Assembly: GCA_020632495.1 (NCBI GenBank)
Contig: JACKFL010000005.1
Span: 1,550,001-1,614,000, forward strand
DNA from: Candidatus Omnitrophota bacterium
GTDB lineage: Bacteria; Omnitrophota; Gorgyraeia; Zapsychrales; Zapsychraceae
DNA length: 64,000 bases
Reading direction: 5' to 3'
Shown: piece after piece, positions 53,192 through 61,922 of the stretch
Layout: the number at the start of each line of letters is the position of its first letter
How positions within the stretch are numbered: position 1 is the first letter of the stretch
The notes under the pieces: model-generated
What the model was told of the DNA's origin: nothing
Seen by the model: only the letters and a program-made list of their open reading frames with translations
Databases searched by the model: none
Position numbers and translations under genes: made by a program

Positions 53192-53698
53192 GTGTTCGTA
53201 GAAACCGCCGTGCCCATTGCGTCGCTGTTCATGACCGCGCCGGCCCGCATTCTGGCTGGGGTGGCGGCTTGTTTGATTATCTGGGCCATAGCCATAGTCA
53301 TCGAGAAGATAATTCTGACGCTGGCCAAGAAATCCCGGATTCAGCGGGATGTTTTTTATCTGTTGGGGCGCATCGTGAAGATGGTCCTGATCGTTGTCGG
53401 ACTGATTGCTGGATTCGGGACAATGGGCATTGATGTCGCGGCCATGGTCGCGGGGCTGGGTCTGACCGGTTTCGCCCTGGGATTTGCCCTGAAGGATGCG
53501 CTGTCGAATGTCCTGGCCGGCGTGCTTGTCCTGGTGTACCAGCCGTTTCGCATCGGATCGCACATTAAGGTCTCCGGGTACGACGGAACGGTGCGCCGCG
53601 TCGACCTGCGTTACACCACCGTGGAGAGTGATAACCGGACCGTATTGATTCCCAATGCGAATCTTTTTAACAACCCCGTGGAGATTTTCAAATCGTGA
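53192..53698 (+). CDS. short MscS-type channel protein
   Basis: A 168-residue protein with the minimal MscS core: two to three helices, then IDVAAMVAGLGLTGFALGFALKDALSNVLAGVLVLVYQPFRIG and VRRVDLRYTTVES. The C-terminal alpha/beta domain is absent; it ends at PNANLFNNPVEIFKS. GTG 53192 has a strong AGGAGG site six bases upstream. Either a naturally short member or a modulator subunit. The stop overlaps the membrane glycosyltransferase start by four bases (GTGA). Confidence 0.86.
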   Translation: MFVETAVPIASLFMTAPARILAGVAACLIIWAIAIVIEKIILTLAKKSRIQRDVFYLLGRIVKMVLIVVGLIAGFGTMGIDVAAMVAGLGLTGFALGFALKDALSNVLAGVLVLVYQPFRIGSHIKVSGYDGTVRRVDLRYTTVESDNRTVLIPNANLFNNPVEIFKS

Positions 53699-55206
53699 CG
53701 TCTGAATCACGAGCCCGGCGGCGGATCCCGGCGGGCGTTGTCGCCACACTGCTGTTCGTGGCCGGTTTTGTGCCGCGGTTACTCTGGATCAGTATCGGTC
53801 CCTACAGTGTCGATACCCTGAATCTGGCATTAAAGGCCGAGCAACTCGTTACCACCCTGCAATTGTCCTACTCTTTTGGATCGGGCTATCCACTTACCAT
53901 TGTGTGCGGCGGATTCTTTGTGCTGTTGGGTAAGATTGCCGGCGTGCATGACCCGGTGCTGGCCGTTAACTTTATGAGTGTCGTGATGGGGGCAGCCTGC
54001 GTACCTGTACTGTACCTGTTGACCCTGCGCCTTATTGACCGTGACACCGCGTTTTTTGCGGCATTCTTTTTATCGGTGACCCCCATATTCCTGGCGGTGT
54101 CCACTTACGGATTGAGTCATACACCGGCGCTCCTTTTTTTATTGGCTGGGATAAATTTTCTGTTGCGTTTTCGGGATTCCGGACGGGGAAGCGATCTGAT
54201 GATCGCTGCCGCATTTATCGGATTTCTGGGGGCGGCCCGGCTGCAGAATCTGGTGCTAATGGCGGTGCCGCTGGCCTTCTTGTTGTGGACCGTCAGCGGA
54301 CGGGACCGGTGGCGGACCTTCTTGGTATTCGGCTCTGTCGCGGCAGCGGCGATGGGCATCTTTTATCTGCCGTACCTCATCGGCAGTGAAAGGGCGGCCT
54401 ATTTGGCCCAATTCGTGAAGTATAAGGAGGCATCGGTGATTCCGGATGCCTCGATCGGGCTGCTTTTCAAACCGTTGCTGAATATCCTCTACCACCTCAT
54501 ATATACTTTTACGCCGGTAGGGATCATGCTCATCTTTATCGGGGGATGGAAACTATCGAAGCAGCACCGCGGGCCTGCGTATTTGTTTTTGATGCTGTGG
54601 TTGCTTTTCCCGGTGCTGCTGTATAGCCGGCTGTACACGCTTGTCCCGCGCTTCCTGACCATCCTGCATCCGCCCCTGTGTATCATGATGGCCTATTTTT
54701 TTCCCCAGAATTGTGCCGCCGGGCGGTTCAGACGTATTTTGGCCATGCTCTTGGCCGTGGTCATGGCGGTCGGGATGGTGTGTTTGGTCGAACCGGTCCT
54801 GACGGCCCGGCACCGGCAGGCCACCATTCCGGAATACGTCCGCTGGGTGGCGCGGCTCGCCCCGCCGGATGCGCGCATTATCACCGTGGACGATTCGCTG
54901 TTCTTTCGTTATTACAGCAATCTGAATCTGCTTTCCCGGTTTCACGATCAGTATCGCATCAATGAGGAGGCGCACGCCGCCTTCCGCCGGGAGCTGGACG
55001 GACTGTTGAACAGCGGAATCTCGGTTTACGTAACCGAACATGGTCTGTATAATTATGATCCGCAGGGCCGCTTCGCCGCGATGATGACGGAGGGATACCG
55101 GCTGGATTCGGTAGGGGTTCGGCCTTACGAATTCTGGCAGGAGAGCTGCTGGCAATCGGGCCGCTATCCTCGTCAATTATTCCGCGTGTGGCCGAAGCAG
55201 CAGTAG
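53695..55206 (+). CDS. membrane glycosyltransferase (GT-C, PMT/STT3-like)
   Basis: A 503-residue protein with about 10 hydrophobic helices and a soluble C-terminal part. SVDTLNLALKAEQLV follows the first helix, in the acidic-loop position of GT-C enzymes; then LYLLTLRLIDRDTAFFAAFFLSVTPIFLAVSTYG resembles the PMT/ArnT family. These enzymes use lipid-linked sugars. A relative is broken at 17702. GTG start overlapping the upstream MscS gene. Acceptor unknown. Confidence 0.8.
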   Translation: MTSESRARRRIPAGVVATLLFVAGFVPRLLWISIGPYSVDTLNLALKAEQLVTTLQLSYSFGSGYPLTIVCGGFFVLLGKIAGVHDPVLAVNFMSVVMGAACVPVLYLLTLRLIDRDTAFFAAFFLSVTPIFLAVSTYGLSHTPALLFLLAGINFLLRFRDSGRGSDLMIAAAFIGFLGAARLQNLVLMAVPLAFLLWTVSGRDRWRTFLVFGSVAAAAMGIFYLPYLIGSERAAYLAQFVKYKEASVIPDASIGLLFKPLLNILYHLIYTFTPVGIMLIFIGGWKLSKQHRGPAYLFLMLWLLFPVLLYSRLYTLVPRFLTILHPPLCIMMAYFFPQNCAAGRFRRILAMLLAVVMAVGMVCLVEPVLTARHRQATIPEYVRWVARLAPPDARIITVDDSLFFRYYSNLNLLSRFHDQYRINEEAHAAFRRELDGLLNSGISVYVTEHGLYNYDPQGRFAAMMTEGYRLDSVGVRPYEFWQESCWQSGRYPRQLFRVWPKQQ

Positions 55207-55214
55207 ATTTCTTG

Positions 55215-55234
55215 CGCCGCCGATAAGGGCGGCG
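55215..55234. other. GC hairpin after membrane glycosyltransferase gene
   Basis: CGCCGCC (55215-55221) / GGCGGCG (55228-55234) with a 6-base loop, 9 bases after the stop at 55206; no T-run. A TTGACA follows at 55245-55250 but a good -10 is not seen. Confidence 0.45.
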
Positions 55235-55295
55235 ACTCGGAGGGTTGACATAAAGGGTGAATTAACGCTGAAACGCAAGTGAGAGGAGCAATAAA

Positions 55296-56204
55296 ATGGA
55301 TGCACAAAAGTATTTGCAGTCCGTCGGTGAGTGGCTGATCACCAGCGGTCTTCAGATCGTTTTGATCATGATCCTGATGGTGATCGGGCTCAAGGCCGCG
55401 GAATTGCTGTCCGCGAAATTGATTCAATGGATCAGCAAGAAGGAAGCCGATAATGCCGAATTGCAAAAACGGACCGACACCCTGAGTTCGATAGTCCGCT
55501 ACATCCTGAAGATCGGGATTTTCGTGATGGCCGGTATGATGATTCTCAAAGAGCTCGGTATCGACATCGGTCCGATCCTGGCCACGGCCGGGGTTGTCGG
55601 ATTGGCCGTCGGTTTCGGGGCGCAGAAACTGGTTGAAGACGTGATCAGCGGTTTCTTCATTCTCTTGGAAGATCAAATCCGCGTCGGCGACGTGGTCAGT
55701 ATCGCCGACAAGGGCGGCTTGGTGGAAAAGGTCACCCTGCGCATGGTCATCCTGCGCGATCTCGCCGGCAATGTCCATTACGTCCGCAACGGACAGATCG
55801 GGGTGGTGACCAACATGACGAAAGAGTATTCCCGGTACGTATTCGACATCGGAGTCGCTTACCGTGAAGACGTCGATGAGGTGATTGAGGTCATTAAAGC
55901 CGTCGATGAAGAACTGCGTCAGGATCCTGAATTCAAGAAGGACATCCTGGCTCCGATCGAGATCCTCGGACTGGACAAGTTCGACAATTCCGCCGTGATT
56001 ATCAAGGCGCGGACAATGACCAAGCCCATCAAGCAATGGGCGGTCGGCCGCGAATTTAACAAGCGGCTCAAGAAACGCTTTGACGAGCGGGATATCGAGA
56101 TCCCGTTCCCTCACGTAACGCTCTACATGGGGAAAGACAAGGACGGTTCGGCGCCGCCGATGAATGTCCGCGTGTCCGAAAAGGCGGCCGCCGCGGCCGG
56201 TTAA
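55296..56204 (+). CDS. MscS family mechanosensitive channel
   Basis: A 302-residue protein with MscS layout: two N-terminal helices, then the pore helix ILATAGVVGLAVGFGAQKLVEDVISGFFILLEDQIRVGD, beta domain and C-terminal domain ending in DIEIPFPHVTLYMG. The closing Ala-rich tail is short. No signal peptide. ATG 55296 with GAGAGGAGC upstream. Third MscS-like gene in the window. Confidence 0.92.
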   Translation: MDAQKYLQSVGEWLITSGLQIVLIMILMVIGLKAAELLSAKLIQWISKKEADNAELQKRTDTLSSIVRYILKIGIFVMAGMMILKELGIDIGPILATAGVVGLAVGFGAQKLVEDVISGFFILLEDQIRVGDVVSIADKGGLVEKVTLRMVILRDLAGNVHYVRNGQIGVVTNMTKEYSRYVFDIGVAYREDVDEVIEVIKAVDEELRQDPEFKKDILAPIEILGLDKFDNSAVIIKARTMTKPIKQWAVGREFNKRLKKRFDERDIEIPFPHVTLYMGKDKDGSAPPMNVRVSEKAAAAAG

Positions 56205-56262
56205 GCATGTGTGTCCCTGCGCCGGGAGAGCTGTTCTTCACCCGGCGGGGACCTGCCGGATG

Positions 56263-56271
56263 TGATATAAT
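56263..56271 (+). promoter_or_regulatory. extended -10 promoter upstream of 56315 gene
   Basis: TG-A-TATAAT, 43 bases before the ATG at 56315; preceded by a CGCCGGG/CCCGGCG hairpin (56220-56247) without a T-run. Confidence 0.45.
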
Positions 56272-56314
56272 TGAGGCAAATCCACGTCCCAAAATGAACA
56301 GATAGGAGAATCCG

Positions 56315-56848
56315 ATGAGTGATTTTAAGGCATCCCTGAACGAGATCCAGAGCCAATTCGCCTCCCTGGAGGGAAATTTCTGTACCGGAAGCTGCTGGCG
56401 TTTGTCTACGACCATGCAGGACCTGGACGCCGCCCTGCGCGAACACATTCAGGCCGTTACAAAGTCTGAGGTTGAGGGGATTATCGGCAAATTACAGAGT
56501 AAACAGGAACTTACGGCCGGGGAGATCGAGCTGATCAAGATGTGGATCTGCGGGGACGCCGATTACTACGTCAAACTGGAAAACAATTACAACGACTGGA
56601 TCGCGGAACTCAAGCGTCTGGTCGGGGAGATGGCTCAAGCCGATGCGAGCAATCCCGATTTCAAGGCTGCCGCCAACCTGCGGGCGCGATTGCTGGACGC
56701 CATCCGGGTGCTGGGTGATATCGTGTTCTTTCTGAAACAAAAGGAGCGTATCGCCAATTTCACCGAATCCACTAAGGTGATCGATCCTCAGGAGGCCGAT
56801 CTGCTGGTCCGGCTGCTCCAGGGTAAAATTATCTCCGATAACGAGTAG
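56315..56848 (+). CDS. hypothetical helical protein, 177 aa
   Basis: Unrecognised. ATG 56315 after GATAGGAG. Almost entirely helical with coiled-coil-like stretches and one close Cys pair near residue 23-27 (CTGSC). No signal peptide or membrane helix. It carries its own extended -10 promoter and is the last gene before the radical SAM cluster. The pattern DADYYVKLENNYNDWIAELKRL suggests a helical bundle. Confidence 0.65.
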   Translation: MSDFKASLNEIQSQFASLEGNFCTGSCWRLSTTMQDLDAALREHIQAVTKSEVEGIIGKLQSKQELTAGEIELIKMWICGDADYYVKLENNYNDWIAELKRLVGEMAQADASNPDFKAAANLRARLLDAIRVLGDIVFFLKQKERIANFTESTKVIDPQEADLLVRLLQGKIISDNE

Positions 56849-56879
56849 CACCGTGCCGGTGTTCGAATCCGGTGTAATG

Positions 56880-56888
56880 TGATATGAT
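56880..56888 (+). promoter_or_regulatory. extended -10 promoter upstream of radical SAM gene
   Basis: TG-A-TATGAT. Transcription would start near 56895; a GGGTCC/GGACCC hairpin (56904-56918) lies at the 5' end of the leader. No ribosome site precedes ATG 56945. Confidence 0.4.
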
Positions 56889-56944
56889 CTATGTAAGCTG
56901 ACCGGGTCCCGGGGACCCGCGCTCATCCGTCATCAACCCGAATT

Positions 56945-58549
56945 ATGCCTATGGTCGTCACGTTTGCCACGGTCGGATTTGAAAGTCTGGGAATTTCCCA
57001 GCTTTCCGCGATCCTCAAGAGGGAAGGGCACGAGGTCCATCTGGCCTTCAGCGTAGCCCTCTTTCACGACCGCGACCATCTCCACGTTCCCTTCCTGGCC
57101 CGCATGTTCGACGACCGTCAGCGGGTGGTCGACAAAATCAAAGAAACTCAACCCGATGTGTTGGCCTTTTCCGTGTTGACCGCGACTTATCAGTGGGCAT
57201 TGAGTATCGCGCGGGAGGCCAAGGTCCTTTGTCCCGGGGTGAAGGTTATCTTCGGTGGGGTGCACCCCTCGGCCCTGCCCGATCGGGTGATCGATCAGCC
57301 GGAGGTGGATATCGTGGTCATCGGTGAGGCCGACTTGGCCTTTCCGCGGATCTGCTCTGCCCTGGAGAACGGCGGTCTGACCGGACAGGAAATCTCCAAC
57401 ACGCTCTACAAATTACCCGACGGAACGCGGGTGCGCGGTCCCCAGGACGGGTTCGTGATGGATCTGGATTCCCTGCCGCATTACGATAAAGCCATATGGG
57501 AAGAATACGTCCCGCAGCACGACTCCTATCTGACTATGGCCTCCCGGGGATGTCCCTATCGCTGCACTTTCTGTTTTAACAGCTTCTTCGCCAACCTGCC
57601 GGGGGACAAGAAAACCGGATATATCCGGCAGCGCAGCGTCGATCACGTTATGGAAGAATTGCGTGTCGTCAAGGCGCGCTACCGGCCGCGGCTGATCCGG
57701 TTTTATGACGACGTTTTTATCATCAATAAGCCGTGGCTTAAGGAATTTTGTGAACGCTACGGTGAAGAAATCGGACTGCCGTTCCAGGTGGAGATCCATG
57801 CCAATTATATGAGCGAAGATATTGCCCGCATGCTGGCCGAGGCGGGTTGCGTGCAGGTGGACTTGGGCGTGCAAAGCGCGAATGAGTCGTTCAAGCGCCG
57901 TGTGGTCAAACGTTCGGAAAAGAATGACAAGGTCGCCGAGTCGATCGCCTGGTTGAAGAAATACCATATCCACGTCCGTGTCCATCATCTGTTCGGATTG
58001 CCGGGGGAACCGCTCGAGTCACAGGAAATGGCGCGTCAACTCTTTCTGCGCAGCACACCGGGGATGATCGACACGTATTTCGTGATGTTTTATCCGGGAA
58101 CCGAGATCGTCGGACAGGCGCTGGCCTCCGGCCGGATTACCGAGGCCGATGTGGAGAAGATGAACGACGGGCTGGAGCTGACCGTTTTTCTCAGACCGAA
58201 CCGGACCATTCAGCCGGAGCATTTGCCGGTCTACCGCGGTTACCAAGTTGTTCTCAAGCTGATGCCCCAGGTCCCCGCGTGGCTGCGGCCCCATCTGGAT
58301 CCCAAATTTTTCAGCAAGGCCCCGCCGTTCGTCAGCAACTTGGCCCTGTTCTGTGCCGATGTCGTCTTCAGCCTGGGGCGTTTGTCGGTCAGCCACATCC
58401 TGTACGCAAAATATAATCTGTATCACATCTGGCGTCATATCTGCGAACGGATGGGGTGGCCGGTGCGCGGGGCGACACGCATACGGATTGACCGCCGGTT
58501 TCCGCCCACCGTTGCGCCACCCAAGGCGCTGGGGCTCAACCGGCAGTGA
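56945..58549 (+). CDS. B12-binding-domain radical SAM protein
   Basis: A 534-residue protein. The N-terminal part is a Rossmann-like cobalamin-binding domain (IFGGVHPSALPDRVI, VDIVVIGEADLAFPRI), though the classical DxHxxG His is not evident. The radical SAM core has SRGCPYRCTFCFNSFF with CxxxCxxC, then FYDDVFIINKPW and VDLGVQSANESFKRRVVKR. Homologues modify membrane lipids, hopanoids or natural products. First gene of a run of surface/polyamine genes ending at 63764; a 56-base gap follows. Confidence 0.9.
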   Translation: MPMVVTFATVGFESLGISQLSAILKREGHEVHLAFSVALFHDRDHLHVPFLARMFDDRQRVVDKIKETQPDVLAFSVLTATYQWALSIAREAKVLCPGVKVIFGGVHPSALPDRVIDQPEVDIVVIGEADLAFPRICSALENGGLTGQEISNTLYKLPDGTRVRGPQDGFVMDLDSLPHYDKAIWEEYVPQHDSYLTMASRGCPYRCTFCFNSFFANLPGDKKTGYIRQRSVDHVMEELRVVKARYRPRLIRFYDDVFIINKPWLKEFCERYGEEIGLPFQVEIHANYMSEDIARMLAEAGCVQVDLGVQSANESFKRRVVKRSEKNDKVAESIAWLKKYHIHVRVHHLFGLPGEPLESQEMARQLFLRSTPGMIDTYFVMFYPGTEIVGQALASGRITEADVEKMNDGLELTVFLRPNRTIQPEHLPVYRGYQVVLKLMPQVPAWLRPHLDPKFFSKAPPFVSNLALFCADVVFSLGRLSVSHILYAKYNLYHIWRHICERMGWPVRGATRIRIDRRFPPTVAPPKALGLNRQ

Positions 58550-58605
58550 GCCGGTAACAACCGCCTATTGGCCGCCGGGACCCTGTCCCGCGATGATATG
58601 TTTGT

Positions 58606-59832
58606 ATGCAACAACCAGCCGCAAAACGCCGATTCAATAACTTCCTGTTTTCAATCCTGCTGATTCTCGGATTACTGCTGGTGGCCGAATTGACCGCCGC
58701 CGGAGCGCTGTCATTCTTAAAGAAGTGGAAAGGCATCGAATACTCTCCGCTGCCTGAAGCGCGCCTGAGCGACAGTCAGCGGGAGATTATCCGCCGTATG
58801 CTGGCCGGCGAAGAAGGGCATATCCGTTATCACCCGCGCATGGGCTGGGTGCCCAACCCGGCGACGACCAAGACGGGCTTCCGGTGCAATACCCAGGGCT
58901 TCCGGGCGGCTGCGGCGGTCGTTGATGCGCAACCGGCTGCGGACCGGTTGCGTGTTGCCACTTTCGGTGATTCCTTTACGTTCGGGCACGGGGTAACATA
59001 TCCCGACACCTGGCAGGCGCTACTCGAAAGGCAGCGGCCCGAATGGGAGGTCCTCAATTTCGGGGTCAGCGGGTATGCGCAGGACCAGGCCTACTGGCGC
59101 TACCGGTACGAGGGCAGAGATTATCACCCGCGGATTGTTATTTTCGGATTTAATAGCGAGAATGTCTTTCGCAACCTGAATGTCTTCCGGCCGTTTTATT
59201 CTCCCCAAACGGAATTTCCGCTGACCAAACCGAGGTTCTTGGAACTGGACGGACAGCTCACCGAGCTGCCGAATCCCTTTCAGCAGCTGGAGGATTACCG
59301 CTTGCTGTTGAACAAGCCCGCGGCCACGATCCGCCGGCTCGGCGAACATGATTTCTATTATCACCAGCTGTACCGCAGCGGCGGATGGGATCACCTGGCC
59401 ATGGTGCGCTATCTGAAGTTGGTTGGTTATCAGCTCTCCGGGGCTCAGCATCCGGACATGTTGTTCCTCAAGGACAATATCTTTAATGTCGATTCCGAGG
59501 GTTACCGTCTGGCCACAGCCGTGATCGACCGGTTCGTCGACGCGGTCCGTGAAGAAGGCGCCATCCCCGTCATCCTGATTTTGCCTACCGGTAAGGACCT
59601 CGCCCGGAAGGCCGCCGGGGAGCCGAAACAGTATCTGCGCTTCGCACAACATTGGGAAAAACAGCAATATCATGTCCTGGATCTGAATGACTTGATTTAT
59701 AATGACAGAATCAATGTTCGCGATCCGGCCTACTACACCGAAGACGGCCACAATTCCGGCCGCATGCATGCGCTGATGGCCGGGCATATCGCGCGCTACC
59801 TGTCCGAGGATGTTCTGCCGCGTTATGAGTAG
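58606..59832 (+). CDS. membrane-anchored SGNH/GDSL hydrolase
   Basis: A 408-residue protein with one N-terminal helix (about residues 14-36) and a periplasmic SGNH domain: VATFGDSFTFGHG (block I Ser), LNFGVSGYAQDQA (block II Gly), FGFNSENVF (block III Asn) and YYTEDGHNSGRMHALMAGHI (Asp-x-x-His). All catalytic positions are present. Likely an esterase or acetyltransferase acting on an envelope polymer or lipid. Eight-base overlap with the membrane acyltransferase gene suggests a transfer pair. Confidence 0.87.
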   Translation: MQQPAAKRRFNNFLFSILLILGLLLVAELTAAGALSFLKKWKGIEYSPLPEARLSDSQREIIRRMLAGEEGHIRYHPRMGWVPNPATTKTGFRCNTQGFRAAAAVVDAQPAADRLRVATFGDSFTFGHGVTYPDTWQALLERQRPEWEVLNFGVSGYAQDQAYWRYRYEGRDYHPRIVIFGFNSENVFRNLNVFRPFYSPQTEFPLTKPRFLELDGQLTELPNPFQQLEDYRLLLNKPAATIRRLGEHDFYYHQLYRSGGWDHLAMVRYLKLVGYQLSGAQHPDMLFLKDNIFNVDSEGYRLATAVIDRFVDAVREEGAIPVILILPTGKDLARKAAGEPKQYLRFAQHWEKQQYHVLDLNDLIYNDRINVRDPAYYTEDGHNSGRMHALMAGHIARYLSEDVLPRYE

Positions 59833-60865
59833 TCGCCGCTATACCAGCATTGAATTTCTCAAGGGATTGGGTATTATCTATCTTATTGGTCTGCATGAAT
59901 GGGTGTGGATGTGGCTTGATCTCACCCGGTTTGAACTGCGCTGGCCCGAGATGACCGGGCCCTTTCCCTACTTCGGCTATTTCAGTCTGCATGTGTTCGG
60001 GTTTGAAGTGCCGTTGCTGGCGGGGATAACGTTTTACATCGCCACCGTCCGCAAGAACAGCGGGATCGGATTTGTCGCCAAACGGGCGCTGGGCTTGTTG
60101 GCGCTGGGATTTCTAATCAACTATTTGTGCTGGGGGATATACGGCGTCGAGGAATGGGATGTCCTGCAGTTTATCGCCCTGGCGATGATGATAACGTTTC
60201 CGCTCATCCGCTGGCTGCCGCGGGCCGTCGGCGTGGGAACGGCGTTCGGTTTTGGGTGCGCGGCATTGGCGCTGTCCGACCGGTTTCCCTGGACCGAGTT
60301 GTCCGACCAGTACTGGTACGCGATTGTCATCGGCTCCCAGACGGGGGAACATTTTTGGCCGTTGTGCCCTTGGTTGTTTGTTTTTACCTCTGGACTGCTC
60401 ATCGGGTATGTCCTGGAGACGGGTAACGGCAAGCTGTTCGGCGCGTTGCTGCCGGCCGGACTGGTGCTGGTCGCCGTGTCCCTGGCGACCGGTGACTATC
60501 ATCCGGTGGTCACCACCGCGCTGTGGGGAGGGGATATGTTTAAGGCGTCGCCGTACTATATCTTGGGCATCGCCGGGACGAGCATGGTCTGGATCTGGGG
60601 ATTGGAAACGCTGTTTCGACGGAGCGAACCGTGGCGGCGGTTGTGTGAACGGTCGTTCGTGGTCAAGATGGGACGGGCCATTTTATGGTTATTCCTGTTG
60701 AATACGATCGCGGGGTATCACGCCACCCAATATGTCCTTCTTCATTTTCGTATGACCTTTCCGCAGGCGCTGGCCGTCTACCTCGGCCTGGTCGCCGGCA
60801 CATTAATCATCGGTTATCTGATCGCTTACATTATCGATCGCCGCAGGAAAGTCGATTATGCCTGA
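59825..60865 (+). CDS. membrane acyltransferase (DUF1624/acyltransferase-3-like)
   Basis: A 346-residue protein with about 10 hydrophobic helices. The start SSRRYTSIEFLKGLGIIYLIGLHEWVWMW has the R-x-x-x-x-x-D/E-FLKG arrangement and His of family-3/HGSNAT-type acyltransferases. It would pass an acyl group from cytosolic acyl-CoA to the outside. ATG 59825 overlaps the SGNH gene by eight bases; the next gene overlaps by eight too. Acceptor unknown. Confidence 0.75.
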   Translation: MSSRRYTSIEFLKGLGIIYLIGLHEWVWMWLDLTRFELRWPEMTGPFPYFGYFSLHVFGFEVPLLAGITFYIATVRKNSGIGFVAKRALGLLALGFLINYLCWGIYGVEEWDVLQFIALAMMITFPLIRWLPRAVGVGTAFGFGCAALALSDRFPWTELSDQYWYAIVIGSQTGEHFWPLCPWLFVFTSGLLIGYVLETGNGKLFGALLPAGLVLVAVSLATGDYHPVVTTALWGGDMFKASPYYILGIAGTSMVWIWGLETLFRRSEPWRRLCERSFVVKMGRAILWLFLLNTIAGYHATQYVLLHFRMTFPQALAVYLGLVAGTLIIGYLIAYIIDRRRKVDYA

Positions 60866-61562
60866 TCGCAAGACACTGTTACTCATCATTACTGTTGTCG
60901 TCTCCCTGTGCAGCATCTGCTATGAGCTGTTGCTGGCGCAGTCGCTCTGCCTGTTTTTGCGCAATACCGTCCTGCGCTACAGCGTGACGATCGGTCTGTA
61001 TCTTTTTGCCATGGGCCTGGGCGCGCGGTCCGTCGAAGGCGGCGGTTTGCGGAACCCGCGGTGCCAGCTTCTTATGACCGAGATATGGCTGACCTTCGCG
61101 GGCGGTTTTCTGATGCTGTGGCTCTATGGATTGGACCGTCTGTTCGGTTCCGGACCGTTGTTTGCCGTGTTGTCTCACGGGTTGATCTTGCTTGTGGGAT
61201 ATCTTACCGGCAAAGAACTTCCGATCCTGATGGAACTGATGAAGGACGAGGTCCCGCACGCAGAAAGCAAGGTGCTCGGCTTCAGCTATTTCGGCGCGGT
61301 CATCGGAACGCTGGTGTTCGCGTTTATCTATTATCCGGTCACCGGCTTGGTAATGGCCGCGTTTATGACCGGGTTATTGAACAGTTGCGCCGGTTTGCTG
61401 ACCAATTATCTTGATGCGGAGCCGGACAGGGAAGAGGCGAAGCGTTTTTATCCGTTGCTGTATTTTCAAGTCGCGCTTTTTATCGTCATGGCGATCGGTT
61501 TGATATTTACGCCGGGAATTAAGGAGTTTTGCATGGATCTGTACCTCAATAAAGGAGTTTAG
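60858..61562 (+). CDS. stand-alone membrane domain of spermidine-synthase-like protein
   Basis: A 234-residue, six-to-seven-helix membrane protein. It is clearly homologous to the N-terminal half of the protein at 61923: SICYELLLAQSLCLF here, SIVYELLLAQTVSFY there, both followed by an NT..YS..LG...MGLGA pattern; GKELPILMELM here, GCELPLLIGIG there. The C-terminal SAM-binding half is absent. This domain is usually found fused to the enzyme. A free copy beside SpeD and the full-length relative suggests a heteromeric membrane complex. Confidence 0.8.
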   Translation: MPDRKTLLLIITVVVSLCSICYELLLAQSLCLFLRNTVLRYSVTIGLYLFAMGLGARSVEGGGLRNPRCQLLMTEIWLTFAGGFLMLWLYGLDRLFGSGPLFAVLSHGLILLVGYLTGKELPILMELMKDEVPHAESKVLGFSYFGAVIGTLVFAFIYYPVTGLVMAAFMTGLLNSCAGLLTNYLDAEPDREEAKRFYPLLYFQVALFIVMAIGLIFTPGIKEFCMDLYLNKGV

Positions 61563-61565
61563 TCC

Positions 61566-61919
61566 GTGGATAAATTAAAACATTCGTTCGGCCGCCATTT
61601 TCTCATTGAATTGATCGGCTGCCCCTCGGAGAAAATCAGCCGGGTGGAGCAGGTCAAGCCCGTGCTATTGCAGGCGGCAAAAGTCAGCCGTGCGACCGTG
61701 GTGGAACATTTTTTCAAGCAATACGAACCGCACGGGGTGACGGGCGTGATCCTGATCGCCGAATCGCACTTTTCGGTTCATACGTGGCCGGAGGATGAGT
61801 TTGTGGCCTTTGATATCCTCACCTGCGGGGAGATGCTTCCGGATCAGGCGGTGGAACACGTCCGGCGCGAATTCGGGGCCAGGGATATGAAACAACAGAT
61901 ACTGGAGCGCGGATATTAG
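61566..61919 (+). CDS. speD: S-adenosylmethionine decarboxylase proenzyme (SpeD, short class)
   Basis: A 117-residue SpeD/SpeH-type proenzyme. The self-cleavage site is AESHFSVHTWPE; the Ser becomes the pyruvoyl cofactor. Also HFLIELIGC at the start and AFDILTCGE with the catalytic Cys. It makes decarboxylated SAM, the aminopropyl donor for spermidine. GTG 61566 with AAAGGAG seven bases upstream. Lies between a free membrane half and a membrane-fused spermidine synthase, three bases from each. Confidence 0.95.
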   Translation: MDKLKHSFGRHFLIELIGCPSEKISRVEQVKPVLLQAAKVSRATVVEHFFKQYEPHGVTGVILIAESHFSVHTWPEDEFVAFDILTCGEMLPDQAVEHVRREFGARDMKQQILERGY

Positions 61920-61922
61920 CCT

